A stretch of DNA of 59,990 nucleotides, taken from contig JAFTPQ010000011.1 of the NCBI GenBank assembly GCA_017463205.1, positions 1 to 59,990 of the forward strand, read 5' to 3'. A program made the translations under genes and the position numbers. The notes beneath the pieces were generated by a model, which was not told the origin of the DNA, did not search any database, and was given only the letters and a program-made list of their open reading frames with translations. Below, one piece after another: positions 1 through 7,984 of the stretch. Position 1 is the stretch's first letter. Each line of letters starts with the position of its first letter. The DNA comes from Clostridia bacterium (GTDB lineage Bacteria; Bacillota; Clostridia; Christensenellales; Borkfalkiaceae).

Positions 1-2
1 AC

Positions 3-1904
3 AAAATCGACGTACGCGCATTGGAAAAGCGGATCGGGCTGCCCGTAGTGGAAATTTCCGCGCTGAAAGGGGACAACATCGATACGTTGATGAAACGCGC
101 GTTAGAATCCGTAGCGGTAAAACGGCAGGGTGAAAGCGTGTTGCGTCATTCGGTGTTGGGTTCTGCGATCGCGAATGCGGAAATAGCATTGAAATTGAAA
201 GAAGTTACCGCGCCGTTGTTTCATGCGGTGAAGTTGGTGGAAAAGGACGAAATAGAAGTGCAAAACCATCCCGCAGAAGCGCGTGCGGTGCAAGCGTTTA
301 TTTCGGAAAACGTAACAAAGCAGGACGGATTTGACGGGGACGCCGAAGCAGCGATCGCCGACGCAAGATATAAATATATCACCGAGCATTTTTCTTCCAC
401 GTTGACGCGCGCAAGAAAGCATAGCTATGAAGATTTGTCTAAATCGGATAAAGCGGATAAAGTGTTGACGAATAAGTGGGCGGGGATTCCCATTTTCCTT
501 GTGATCTTATTTGCTATTTTCCATTTAACGTTTTCGGATAATTTATTTTATTTGGGTGCGATTCCTGCGTTTGGAGAATGGTGCGGCACTATGGCGGAAA
601 GCACGGTGGGCGCGATCTTTTTCGGGACGGGTATCAATACGCCGGGCGTAATTTTGTTTAATGCAATGGATCTGTTGACGGCGAGCATCGGCGAATGGCT
701 TGCGCTCGGTTTAGGCGGATTGAAGGCGAGCGAAGCGGTGATCGGTTTTATTTGCGACGGCGTTTGGGGAGGCGTTGCGGGCGTATTGTCGTTCTTGCCG
801 CAGATCCTTGTTCTGTTCTTGTTCTTCTCGATTTTGGAAGACAGCGGTTATATGGCGCGCGTTGCTTTTATGTTGGATAGAATTTTCCGTCGTTTCGGCG
901 TTTCGGGCAGAGCATTTATGCCGATGATCATGGGGTTTGGCTGTTCTGTTCCTGCGATGATCAACACGCGTACAATGGCAGACGAGCAAGAAAGAACGGC
1001 GACGGTGCGCGTCATTCCTTTCTTCTCGTGCGGAGCCAAAATGCCCATCTTGCTTGCGATCGCAGGGGCGATTGCGGCGTTGCCCGGCAGTAATTTAAAT
1101 GCGGATATCGTTACTTATTCGATGTATCTTTTAGGGATCGTGACGGCGTTGATCGCATTGCTTATTATGAGAAATACGTCGATGCGCGGCGAAGCTTCTC
1201 CGTTTATTATGGAACTTCCCATTTACCATATGCCCGGATTTAAAAATTTGATGTTGCATCTTTGGGATAAGGCGAAACACTTTATTCAAAAAGCGTTTAC
1301 CATCATTGTAGCGTCGTGTATCATCATTTGGTTTTTGTCCAATTTCGGTTGGGATTGGAGATTTGTCGGTGAAGATATGGACACCTCCATTTTGGCTTCG
1401 TTGGGCAAGTTGATCCAACCCTTGTTTACGCCGCTTGGTTTCGGAAGTCAGTTAAACAGCAACGGTTGGGTGTTTGCGGTTGCGGCGATCACGGGTTTGA
1501 TTGCAAAAGAAGACGTTATTGCAACGTTTGGTACGTTGGCGGCTTGTATCGCGGCGAACTTTGCGGGCGCAACGGAAGACGGCGTTTACGAAGTGGGCGT
1601 TATGATCGCTGAAACGGGGATCACCGTACCGGCTTTGATTTCGTTTATCGCGTTTAATATGTTGACCATTCCTTGTTTTGCGGCGGTTGCAGCGGCAAAA
1701 GGTGAAATTGGAAAAGGGAAATTTAAATGGACATTGTTGTTTTGGATCGTAACGTCGTACTTTGTCAGTTCGATCGTTTACACCGTCGGTGAATTTGTTT
1801 GGCCGCTTGCAGTGTGGTTGCTTATAGCGGTGTTGGCGACGATCGGTATCGTTTGGTATAATCGAAAAGCTGATCAAAAACAACAACCCTTGTATAAAAA
1901 ATAA
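3..1904 (+). CDS. feoB: Ferrous iron transport protein B (5' end outside window)
   Basis: This is the C-terminal 633 residues of FeoB, the inner-membrane Fe2+ transporter with a GTPase head. The reading frame is open to the left edge. The first residues (KIDVRALEKRIGLPVVEISA) look like the end of the G domain, just after the (N/T)KxD guanine-specificity motif and leading into the G5 'SA' region, so the G1-G3 motifs lie upstream. A helical linker follows, then the membrane part with the two 'gate' signatures: FGCSVPAM near residue 300 and SCGAKMPIL near residue 335. A long series of hydrophobic helices runs to the C-terminus, which ends in a short basic tail. A Cys-rich FeoB-associated protein follows 120 bases downstream, as is common in Firmicutes. 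The family assignment is secure; the start cannot be given. Confidence 0.97.
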   Translation, partial: KIDVRALEKRIGLPVVEISALKGDNIDTLMKRALESVAVKRQGESVLRHSVLGSAIANAEIALKLKEVTAPLFHAVKLVEKDEIEVQNHPAEARAVQAFISENVTKQDGFDGDAEAAIADARYKYITEHFSSTLTRARKHSYEDLSKSDKADKVLTNKWAGIPIFLVILFAIFHLTFSDNLFYLGAIPAFGEWCGTMAESTVGAIFFGTGINTPGVILFNAMDLLTASIGEWLALGLGGLKASEAVIGFICDGVWGGVAGVLSFLPQILVLFLFFSILEDSGYMARVAFMLDRIFRRFGVSGRAFMPMIMGFGCSVPAMINTRTMADEQERTATVRVIPFFSCGAKMPILLAIAGAIAALPGSNLNADIVTYSMYLLGIVTALIALLIMRNTSMRGEASPFIMELPIYHMPGFKNLMLHLWDKAKHFIQKAFTIIVASCIIIWFLSNFGWDWRFVGEDMDTSILASLGKLIQPLFTPLGFGSQLNSNGWVFAVAAITGLIAKEDVIATFGTLAACIAANFAGATEDGVYEVGVMIAETGITVPALISFIAFNMLTIPCFAAVAAAKGEIGKGKFKWTLLFWIVTSYFVSSIVYTVGEFVWPLAVWLLIAVLATIGIVWYNRKADQKQQPLYKK

Positions 1905-1952
1905 GATTTATAATATAGTTTACACAAATTTCGATTTTTTTCAATAACTACG

Positions 1953-1992
1953 TACCTGCCTGCCGCATTTTGTAAAATGGGGTAGGCAGGTA
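1953..1992 (+). other. Long hairpin between feoB and its small partner
   Basis: The arms TACCTGCCTGCC and GGTAGGCAGGTA pair over 12 positions with one G-T pair. Inside them CATTT and AAATG pair again, so the whole element folds as one extended stem. No T-run follows, so it is not a typical terminator. It may stabilise the mRNA or set the ratio of FeoB to the small protein. The right arm contains GGCAGGTAT, which is shared with the dispersed motif described elsewhere in the window. Confidence 0.6.
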
Positions 1993-2024
1993 TCAGACTA
2001 ATAAGAAGAAAAGGAGAAAAGAAT

Positions 2025-2201
2025 ATGGGACCGATCGATGTGGTTATTATTGTTGCGGCGGTGGCGGCGGTTGTCGCCGTTGTCGGTTGGCAAATATGGA
2101 AAAAGAAAAAAGGAAAAGGCGGCTGCGGTTGCGGATGCAGCGATTGCAGCAGTTGCCCCTCTTGCCCTTCGGCGAAAAAATCGGATCAGGCAGGGGAGTG
2201 A
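2025..2201 (+). CDS. FeoB-associated Cys-rich membrane protein
   Basis: This 58-residue protein has one N-terminal transmembrane helix (residues 4-22, almost all V, I, A and G), then a basic stretch (WKKKKGKGG), then a Cys-rich tail with six cysteines in the pattern CGCGCSDCSSCPSC, ending SDQAGE. That architecture is the FeoB-associated Cys-rich membrane protein family. Its role is thought to be iron handling beside the FeoB pore, but this has not been well tested. The ATG is preceded by AAGGAG at a normal distance. The gene sits between feoB and the phosphatase and ends two bases before the next ATG, so the two downstream genes are probably translated together. Confidence 0.88.
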   Translation: MGPIDVVIIVAAVAAVVAVVGWQIWKKKKGKGGCGCGCSDCSSCPSCPSAKKSDQAGE

Positions 2202-2203
2202 CA

Positions 2204-2677
2204 ATGTATCGTATTATGTTTGTCTGCTTGGGGAACATTTGCCGTTCGCCCATGGCGGAATTTATCTTAAAAGATATGGTAAAAAAGGCGGGGCGTGAAA
2301 ACGATTTTTATATCGAATCAAGCGCGACGTCGGACGAGAACGTTTGGCGGGGCGTGGGCGCGCCCGTATACGGTCCTGCGCGCGTAATGTTGCAAAGCAT
2401 AGGCATTTCCTGTGAGGGGAAACGGGCGCAAGTGTTAACGGAAAAACACGGCGAGCAGTTCGATTTATTTTTGTGTATGGACGACGCTAACGTGCGAAAC
2501 GCTCAACGGATTTTGGGCGCGAAAAATGCGGCAAAGTGTAAAAAATTATTGTCGTATGCCGGGGAGAGCGGCGACGTTGCAGATCCTTGGTACACGCGTG
2601 ATTTTTCCGCCGCTTATCGGGACATCGAACGTGGCTTGGAGGGGTTGTTGCAAACGCTGGGCGCGGAAGCGGATTGA
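2204..2677 (+). CDS. Low-molecular-weight protein-tyrosine phosphatase
   Basis: A 157-residue protein of the LMW-PTP/arsenate-reductase fold. The N-terminal catalytic loop reads VCLGNICRSPMAE, giving the CX5R nucleophile and phosphate-binding loop. The general-acid motif is seen near the C-terminus as VADPWYTRDF. These proteins remove phosphate from tyrosine (or arginine) residues in the cytoplasm. A longer in-frame extension exists upstream, but it overlaps the previous gene. The ATG chosen here places the P-loop at the usual distance from the start and has GGGGAG just before it. A Rho-independent terminator follows. The link with feoB appears to be by position only. Confidence 0.9.
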   Translation: MYRIMFVCLGNICRSPMAEFILKDMVKKAGRENDFYIESSATSDENVWRGVGAPVYGPARVMLQSIGISCEGKRAQVLTEKHGEQFDLFLCMDDANVRNAQRILGAKNAAKCKKLLSYAGESGDVADPWYTRDFSAAYRDIERGLEGLLQTLGAEAD

Positions 2678-2714
2678 AGTTTGGAAGATAACAACGTTCA
2701 TTTGTGGAAAAATA

Positions 2715-2745
2715 CCCGCCCTGATTTTATCGGGCGGGCTTTTTT
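2715..2745 (+). terminator. Intrinsic terminator after the phosphatase gene
   Basis: CCCGCCC and GGGCGGG form a 7-bp G+C stem around a 10-base loop, followed by CTTTTTTAT. It closes the feoB transcript. Confidence 0.85.
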
Positions 2746-2797
2746 ATATCCGAAAGGGAATTTTGTTGAAAAAATGGAGGCGGCGGGCGTTATTAAG

Positions 2798-2826
2798 TTG
2801 TGTTTGAGGGAAAGGTATGTTATAAT
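2798..2826 (+). promoter_or_regulatory. Sigma-A promoter for the YhcH-family gene
   Basis: A perfect -10 TATAAT (2821-2826) lies 17 bases after a partial -35, TTGTGT (2798-2803). The start codon is 36 bases downstream and is preceded by AAAGGAG. Confidence 0.6.
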
Positions 2827-2861
2827 AACAATAAGGCAATCGCCGAAAGGAGATAAAGAAA

Positions 2862-3320
2862 ATGGTAGTAGATACGTTGAAAAATTGCGCGGAATATTTC
2901 GCTTTGCATGAAAAGTTTGAAAAAGCATTCGCTTTTATCAAGCAGGCGGTAGCAGACGGACTTGCCGTAGGGAAGTATGAAATAGAAGGTGCGGATCTGT
3001 ATGCATCCGTACAGGAATATAACAGTAAATTACCTCCGGAGGGGAAATTCGAGGGGCATAGAAAATATATCGATATTCAGTATATCGTGTCGGGGAAAGA
3101 AGTGATGGAGGTGGCGGACGTTGCTAAAATGACGGCGAAAACGGAATATAACGACGTGAAAGACGTAGAATTTTACGAGGACGTTTCCAATGCAAGCAAA
3201 TGTGTGGTGGAAATGGGGGATTATTGCGTTTTCTTTCCGCAAGATATCCACAAACCATGTATGGCGATCGATGGGGTTTCTACGCCCGTTAAAAAGATTG
3301 TGGTGAAAGTGAAAATTTAA
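2862..3320 (+). CDS. YhcH/YjgK/YiaL (EbgC-like) family protein
   Basis: A 152-residue protein of the YhcH/YjgK/YiaL family (DUF386), whose members have a cupin-like beta-barrel. The diagnostic segment EGHRKYIDIQYIVSGKE is at residues 63-80. Two histidines and several acidic residues in that segment and in FPQDIHKPC (residues 127-135) are the likely metal ligands. Relatives act on sugar or sialic-acid derivatives, or form the beta subunit of evolved beta-galactosidase; which substrate applies here cannot be read from sequence. It has its own promoter and stands alone between two terminated units. The start is supported by the AAAGGAG site. Family assignment is firm, function is not. Confidence 0.88.
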   Translation: MVVDTLKNCAEYFALHEKFEKAFAFIKQAVADGLAVGKYEIEGADLYASVQEYNSKLPPEGKFEGHRKYIDIQYIVSGKEVMEVADVAKMTAKTEYNDVKDVEFYEDVSNASKCVVEMGDYCVFFPQDIHKPCMAIDGVSTPVKKIVVKVKI

Positions 3321-3340
3321 CGTTTTTTTAAAACGGGGCT

Positions 3341-3358
3341 ACCGTGTATGCGTTGAAC
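3341..3358 (+). repeat. Dispersed motif copy (ACCGTGTATGCGTTGAA)
   Basis: This copy lies between the YhcH-family gene and the ZIP gene. It extends into a perfect small hairpin, TATGCGT-TGA-ACGCATA. The same core recurs at many other places in the window. Confidence 0.55.
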
Positions 3359-3387
3359 GCATATAGCGGCGCAAAAGGAGCAGAAAT

Positions 3388-4140
3388 ATGGATATGGTGT
3401 TATTGACGGCGTTGAGCGTAGGCGGCGCAACGGTGATCGGTTCGTTGATCGGTTTTGTTTTTAAAAACATCACCCATAAATTTTCGGATATCGTATTGTC
3501 GTTTGCGGCAGGGGTGATGCTTGCCGCGGCTGTGCTTGGGTTGGTGTTGCCTTCGCTCGATTACGGCGGGAAATGGGGGCTTGTGATTACGATTGCGGGG
3601 ATTTTTACGGGCGCTTTGTGTTTGAATTTGATCGACAAAGTCGTGCCGCATTTGCATAAATTGATAGGGCCTGAAATCGAAGACCATAAAAACGCCGACT
3701 TGAATAAAATTTTGTTGTTTGTATTGGCGATTGCCATTCACAATTTACCCGAAGGGATCGCTGCGGGCGTTGGATTTGGCGCGGGGGATACGACGCAGGC
3801 GTTGATTATTGCGGGAGGTATCGCATTGCAAAACGTACCCGAAGGCATGGTGATCATCGGGCCGATGCTGGCAGCCGGTGTATCCAAGAAAAAGACTTTT
3901 GTTTGCGCTATGATCACGGGGTTGATCGAAGTGGTCGGAACGTTGATCGGATATTTTGCGGTGCGGATCGCATCGGTGATATTGCCCTTTGCTTTGGCGT
4001 TTGCGGGCGGAACGATGTTGTATGTGATCAGTGACGAAATGATCCCCGAAACGCACGCGCACGGCGGAGAACGGGGCGCAACGTACGCGCTGTTGGTTGG
4101 GTTTTGTTTTATGCTGGCGATGGACGTGTTGTTGGGATAA
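3388..4140 (+). CDS. ZIP family divalent metal transporter
   Basis: A 250-residue integral membrane protein with about eight hydrophobic helices, of the ZIP family (ZupT/GufA-like). The two helices carrying the binuclear metal site are clear: HNLPEGIAAGVGFG around residue 118 and QNVPEGMVIIGP around residue 154. A short loop rich in His, Glu and Asp (VVPHLHKLIGPEIEDHKNAD) sits between helices 3 and 4. ZIP proteins bring Zn2+, Fe2+ or Mn2+ into the cytoplasm; metal choice cannot be told from sequence. The second motif has Gln-Asn where the first has His-Asn, which is normal for the family. GGAG precedes the ATG. A bidirectional terminator follows. Confidence 0.93.
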   Translation: MDMVLLTALSVGGATVIGSLIGFVFKNITHKFSDIVLSFAAGVMLAAAVLGLVLPSLDYGGKWGLVITIAGIFTGALCLNLIDKVVPHLHKLIGPEIEDHKNADLNKILLFVLAIAIHNLPEGIAAGVGFGAGDTTQALIIAGGIALQNVPEGMVIIGPMLAAGVSKKKTFVCAMITGLIEVVGTLIGYFAVRIASVILPFALAFAGGTMLYVISDEMIPETHAHGGERGATYALLVGFCFMLAMDVLLG

Positions 4141-4158
4141 AAAAGTTTGAAAACGTAA

Positions 4159-4193
4159 AAAAGCGTTCGCGATTTTCACGCGAACGCTTTTAT
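4159..4193. terminator. Bidirectional terminator between convergent units
   Basis: AAAGCGTTCGCG and CGCGAACGCTTT form a 12-bp stem with A-rich and T-rich flanks on the two sides. It can serve both the plus-strand ZIP gene and the minus-strand PII-like gene. Confidence 0.85.
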
Positions 4194-4205
4194 CATACGA
4201 TACCG

Positions 4206-4538
4206 TTATTGTTTTTGCGGAGCGTCGGACGTGGTTAAACCGACAACGCCGTCTACGGGAACGGAAAAGGCGATACCTTGACCTGCCGTTTCCAACCCGA
4301 CTTCTCTATACAAAGCGTGCAAAACATTTTCTTTAATTTCGCTGGGAACGAGGATCATGACGATTTCTTTTTCCGGTTGAATGGTGATGTGGAAAAAAGT
4401 TTCCGCTTCTTTGCTTGCTGTACCGCGGGCATTGATCACAGTGCCGCCGCGCGCGCCGAATTTTTTCGCCGCATCCATAACTGCGTCGCTGTAACCGTCG
4501 TTTACAATACAAAAAATAGCTTCGTGAGTATATTCCAT
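4206..4538 (-). CDS. PII-like nitrogen-regulatory family protein
   Basis: A 110-residue protein with the ferredoxin-like fold and length of PII (GlnB) proteins. The central segment GARGGTVINARGTASKEAE occupies the place of the T-loop, and the end AGQGIAFSVPVDGVVGL corresponds to the C-terminal strand and nucleotide-binding part. The classical uridylylated T-loop tyrosine region is short and changed, so this is a PII-like protein and not a canonical GlnB/GlnK. It is the last gene of a minus-strand operon with a second PII-like protein 13 bases upstream and a DUF1538 membrane protein before that. PII-like proteins commonly bind a nucleotide and gate a nearby transporter, which is the most natural idea here (inference). 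GGAG precedes the ATG. Confidence 0.8.
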   Translation of the reverse strand: MEYTHEAIFCIVNDGYSDAVMDAAKKFGARGGTVINARGTASKEAETFFHITIQPEKEIVMILVPSEIKENVLHALYREVGLETAGQGIAFSVPVDGVVGLTTSDAPQKQ

Positions 4539-4551
4539 GATCGTTCTCCTT

Positions 4552-4959
4552 TTAATTGGTGTGATTGCTTAAAAAGCGATAGATTGCTACGCCGATGACG
4601 CTGGACATCGGAATTGTAAAGGCGATCCCTTTGCCGTTTTTAAGGGTGTGGAATTTGTCTTCTAAACCGTGCAAGGCTTCTACGGCGCAGTCTTCGCGGA
4701 TCACGCTGAAGATGACGCTCTTATCCGAATCTTCCAAGCCCAACATATAAAGGGTGTCGCTTTTTGCCGTGCCTTGCGCCAAAACGGACGTTTGAAAATT
4801 GACCTCGTAGGCGTGTAAAAAATCCATATAAAATTCCGTTTTATTACGGTTGACGACCGTGACGAGTATTTTCAATTTCCGAAAATTATTTTCGGCGGGT
4901 TTTGCGGGTTTGTTGATTTTGGTACGCTTGTTTTTTGTATTATTTTTCGTTGTACTCAT
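4552..4959 (-). CDS. Second PII-like protein with a basic N-terminal tail
   Basis: A 135-residue protein. The first 25 residues are a low-complexity basic tail rich in Lys, Asn and Thr. Residues 28-135 resemble a PII-like domain: KLKILVTVVNRNKTEF begins the first strand, and KNGKGIAFTIPMSSVIGVA near the end matches the closing strand of the neighbouring PII-like protein (QGIAFSVPVDGVVG). It is otherwise quite different from that neighbour, so this is not a recent duplicate. It lies 15 bases after the DUF1538 gene. Two different PII-like subunits beside one membrane protein may form a mixed or alternating regulator. The assignment rests on the C-terminal similarity and on context. Confidence 0.68.
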   Translation of the reverse strand: MSTTKNNTKNKRTKINKPAKPAENNFRKLKILVTVVNRNKTEFYMDFLHAYEVNFQTSVLAQGTAKSDTLYMLGLEDSDKSVIFSVIREDCAVEALHGLEDKFHTLKNGKGIAFTIPMSSVIGVAIYRFLSNHTN

Positions 4960-4974
4960 ATCGACGCCCCTCCT

Positions 4975-6495
4975 TTATAAAAAACTGATGATCTGCTCGT
5001 CGTCTTTGTCGAGGATGCGTTTCATCGCGATCTTTTCTTTAACGTGTTTTGTGATCACGGCTTTAAAGCCCAACGCTTGAATGGTGATCAACGGCGTCAT
5101 CGCAACCATCGCCACCAATCCGAACGCATCGACGAGGATAGAACCGGGTTGTAAAATGGAACAAATACCGACCGCAAACGGTAAGATGAAAGTGGACGTC
5201 ATCGGCCCGCTGGCTACGCCACCCGAGTCGAACGCGATCGCCGTATACAGACGGGGAACGAAGAAAGACAACCCGAGGGAAATGAAATAGCCGGGGACAA
5301 GATAGTATAAAATACTGAAATCAAAAATGATACGGATCACCGACAGGGCGATGGAAACGCCGACGCCCACCGACAGCGCGATCAGCATCGAGCTCTTTTT
5401 CACCGCGCCGCCCGTTACGGTTTCCACTTGTTTGTTTAAAACGTGAATGGCAGGTTCGGCAAGTACGACGGCAAGCCCCAATAAAAAGGCGAACAGCACC
5501 ATCTGATCTTCCGTTGCATTGCTTGCCAATTCGACGCCCATTTTATAACCGATGGGCATAAATCCGACGTCTACCGCCGAAAGGAAAATGACCAAACCGA
5601 AGAAGGTGTACAAAACGCCGATGAGGATTTGACGGTTGCGTTTTTTGGACGCACCGCGCATAAAAATGGCTTGCAGAATGAAAAAGCAGATGACGATAGG
5701 GCCTAAAGCGATCCCGACGTCTTTCATTTTATGCAGCAATACCGTCGGCAAATGTCCGATATCCATCGGATAGCCGTTGTTGGTGTAAGTAAGCTCACCG
5801 GAAGAAAACGCGCCAAGCAACATTACGGCAAGGATCGGGCCGATGGAACAGAGCGCAATGAAACCGAAACTGTTTTCTCTGTTGCGTTTGTCGCCCAATG
5901 CGGAAGATACGCCGACGCCCAACGCCATGATAAAAGGAACGGTGATCGGACCTGTCGTTACCCCGCCCGAATCGAACGCAAGCGGTAAAAAGCCTTCGTT
6001 GCCGCCTACGAGAACGATAGACACCAACGCAAACAGCAACAAATAGAAAAACATCAGCATTTTGCCCAAATCAAGCCGAAAAACAATTTTTAATATTCCG
6101 AACACGAGGAATAATCCCACGCCGACGCCGATGGTGACGGTGAGCAACGTACTGTTGATGATGTCTTTCACTTGTTGCGCCAAAACCGTAAGGTCGGGTT
6201 CGGCAATGGTGATCAGCAAGCCCATCAAAAAGCAGATGATTAAAAGCGTTTTGAATTTTCCCGTTTTGGACAAGCCCGAACCGATATGTTCGCCCATAGG
6301 CGTCATTGCAATGTCTGCGCCGAGGTTGAAAAGCGACATTCCCGCGATCAATGCCAAAGCGCAGATGAGAAACACCGCTGTTTCCTCTTGCGAAAAATTG
6401 ACGAGAGGGGTGAAATTGAGAAGCAGAACGATCGCCGTAACGGGTAACACCGAAACGGTGGCTTCTTTTAATTTTGTCAACAGGGCTTTCAGCAT
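4975..6495 (-). CDS. DUF1538 family integral membrane protein
   Basis: A 506-residue protein with about 12-14 hydrophobic helices, belonging to the DUF1538 family of presumed transporters. It is an internal duplication: the first half has AFDSGGVTTGPITVPFIMA (around residue 185) and the second half AFDSGGVASGPMTSTFILP (around residue 440), and each half also has an AEP(D/A) motif (AEPDLTV, AEPAIHV). The repeated polar FDSGGV(T/A)(T/S)GP loops are likely re-entrant and substrate-facing (inference). Substrate unknown. I start at the ATG giving MLKALLTKLK because GGAG lies five bases upstream; a GTG 30 bases earlier is open in frame but lacks a site. It leads the operon with the two PII-like genes and has a near-perfect promoter. 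Confidence 0.88.
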   Translation of the reverse strand: MLKALLTKLKEATVSVLPVTAIVLLLNFTPLVNFSQEETAVFLICALALIAGMSLFNLGADIAMTPMGEHIGSGLSKTGKFKTLLIICFLMGLLITIAEPDLTVLAQQVKDIINSTLLTVTIGVGVGLFLVFGILKIVFRLDLGKMLMFFYLLLFALVSIVLVGGNEGFLPLAFDSGGVTTGPITVPFIMALGVGVSSALGDKRNRENSFGFIALCSIGPILAVMLLGAFSSGELTYTNNGYPMDIGHLPTVLLHKMKDVGIALGPIVICFFILQAIFMRGASKKRNRQILIGVLYTFFGLVIFLSAVDVGFMPIGYKMGVELASNATEDQMVLFAFLLGLAVVLAEPAIHVLNKQVETVTGGAVKKSSMLIALSVGVGVSIALSVIRIIFDFSILYYLVPGYFISLGLSFFVPRLYTAIAFDSGGVASGPMTSTFILPFAVGICSILQPGSILVDAFGLVAMVAMTPLITIQALGFKAVITKHVKEKIAMKRILDKDDEQIISFL

Positions 6496-6573
6496 GGCAA
6501 CTCCGAATCTCATTTTTTTGCGCACTTTATATGTCTATGTATTTATCTTGCATATGTGCGCGTACCATAATAT

Positions 6574-6602
6574 AGTATACTTTAAATTTTTCGTTTTGTC
6601 AA
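6574..6602 (-). promoter_or_regulatory. Strong sigma-A promoter for the DUF1538/PII-like operon
   Basis: Read on the minus strand: a perfect -35 TTGACA, a 17-base spacer, then -10 TATACT. This is one of the two strongest promoters in the window. About 75 bases of untranslated leader separate it from the start codon. Confidence 0.85.
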
Positions 6603-6644
6603 CCTGATTTTGCCCTAAAAGAAAGGGGGAACGGTGAAAATTTT

Positions 6645-6679
6645 GTAAAAAATGCGGAAGACTTTTTCAGTCTTCCGCA
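6645..6679 (-). terminator. Terminator downstream of galM
   Basis: TGCGGAAGAC and GTCTTCCGCA form a perfect 10-bp stem. On the minus strand a T-run follows, so it ends the galM transcript. The plus-strand side also has a T-run further right, so it could act both ways. Confidence 0.8.
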
Positions 6680-6700
6680 GAAAAGGATCTTTTTTTTATT

Positions 6701-6750
6701 TTTCACCTCGTACATGGTTAGGTGATTTTTATTTCACCTCGTACACGGTG
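6701..6750 (-). repeat. Two copies of the dispersed motif behind galM
   Basis: TTTCACCTCGTACATGG (6701-6717) and TTTCACCTCGTACACGGTG (6732-6750) are about 31 bases apart. On the minus strand they read CC(A/G)(T/C)GTACGAGGTGAA, a variant of the motif CC(A/G)(T/G)GTA(T/C)GCG(T/A)TGAA found elsewhere. CACCT and AGGTG around the first copy can also pair. Confidence 0.55.
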
Positions 6751-6757
6751 TGCTTGT

Positions 6758-7801
6758 TTACCAGGCGTGAACAACGGAGAATTTATACATAGTGATCTCG
6801 CGGTATTCTTCCCCGGCTTTTAAAATTGTGGAGGGGTATTGCGGGCAGTTGGGAGAGTTGGGGAATCCTTGCGTTTCCAAGCAAAGCGCGCAGTGATTGA
6901 CGTAGGGTTGGCGTTTTTTGCCTTTGAATCCGCCCGTAGAGCAAGCCGTATACAGTTGTACTCCCGGCAGAGTGGTGTAGCAATCCATCTTTCTGCCCGT
7001 TTCCGGATCGTAGACGTAACCGAAATGCTCTAATCCTTTGCCGATACGGTCTAAACAATAGTTAAAATCATAGCCGTTACATTGTTTGATCATAGGCGCA
7101 TCGGAAAACATATCCTTGCCCAAGGTTTTTGCGGGCATAAAGCTGTAAGGCGTACCGTTGATATCCATATATTCGCCGTGGGGGATCAATTCGTTGTCCA
7201 CGGGGGTCATTTTTTCCGCTTTGAGCATCAATTCGTGGTGTAAAACGGTGGGTTGATCACCGATGTTGAAATAAGTGTGGTTGGTCAAATTGCAAACGGT
7301 GTCTTTGTCCGATTTTGCGCGATAGTCCAAGATGATTTCGTTGTTGTCCGTCAATTCGATGCAGAGAGTCACTTCCAACGTGCCGGGAAAACCGCCTTCG
7401 CCGTCGGGCGATACGAGGGAAAGGAGCAAACAGTTTTTCACGATTTCCGCAGACCAAATTTTGCGGGAAAAATCTCCTGTGATCCCGCCGTGTAAGGTGT
7501 TTTTATTGTCGTTTGCTTCCAAGTTGTACGTTGTGCCGTTTAAGGTGAATTTCGCATCGCCGATGCGGTTGCCGTATCTGCCGATGGTAGCGCCGAAATA
7601 GGGATTTTCCCCGTAATAATCTTCCGCGCGTCTGCACCCGACGACGCAATCGCCGAAACGCCCTTTTCGATCGGGCATCCAAATACGCAAAATGCGCGCT
7701 CCGTAAGTAAGCACGTCCACTTCGCATCCGTTTTTATTGGACAACGTATAAATTTCATTGGTTTGTCCGTCTTTTATAAACGTACGTGTTTTCTGTACCA
7801 T
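6758..7801 (-). CDS. galM: Aldose 1-epimerase (mutarotase)
   Basis: A 347-residue cytoplasmic galactose mutarotase of the GalM beta-sandwich family. It interconverts alpha- and beta-aldoses, usually feeding the Leloir pathway. Recognisable parts are GATIGRYGNRIGDAKF (residues 68-83), LHGG, CNLTNHTYFNIG with the catalytic His (about 170-181), the PVDNELIPHGEY segment, and the C-terminal LETQGFPNSPNCPQYPS with the catalytic acidic residue. The ATG chosen follows AAGGGGAAGG; a start 42 bases upstream is in frame but without a site and would add residues that are not part of the family. No other galactose gene is nearby, and the gene appears to be a single unit. Confidence 0.95.
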   Translation of the reverse strand: MVQKTRTFIKDGQTNEIYTLSNKNGCEVDVLTYGARILRIWMPDRKGRFGDCVVGCRRAEDYYGENPYFGATIGRYGNRIGDAKFTLNGTTYNLEANDNKNTLHGGITGDFSRKIWSAEIVKNCLLLSLVSPDGEGGFPGTLEVTLCIELTDNNEIILDYRAKSDKDTVCNLTNHTYFNIGDQPTVLHHELMLKAEKMTPVDNELIPHGEYMDINGTPYSFMPAKTLGKDMFSDAPMIKQCNGYDFNYCLDRIGKGLEHFGYVYDPETGRKMDCYTTLPGVQLYTACSTGGFKGKKRQPYVNHCALCLETQGFPNSPNCPQYPSTILKAGEEYREITMYKFSVVHAW

Positions 7802-7843
7802 AAATCCTTCCCCTTTACAGTATCCTATGTTCGATATTTTCAA

Positions 7844-7883
7844 ATTATAACACCATTATAACACGCCGCGGAAAAAAAATCTA
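7844..7883 (-). promoter_or_regulatory. Possible galM promoter
   Basis: On the minus strand two TATAAT boxes lie 11 bases apart (7855-7860 and 7844-7849). The best -35 for the first is TAGATT at 17 bases, which is poor. The presence of a promoter is likely; its exact position is uncertain. Confidence 0.35.
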
Positions 7884-7934
7884 CTAAAAAAGAGGGGGAA
7901 ATATTTCCACTTGTAAAAAATCAGCGAAAAAATG

Positions 7935-7964
7935 TTGACAGCCGTTGGGAAAATATGCTATCAT
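7935..7964 (+). promoter_or_regulatory. Promoter of the glycine riboswitch / symporter transcript
   Basis: Perfect -35 TTGACA, 18-base spacer, -10 TATCAT. The transcript would begin a little before the riboswitch. Confidence 0.75.
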
Positions 7965-7984
7965 AATACCATCATATTTATCAT

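Noticed and set aside
6701-6750. Possible CRISPR-like array from the two repeats 31 bases apart
   Set aside because: Only two imperfect copies, no regular spacers, and no cas gene anywhere in the window.
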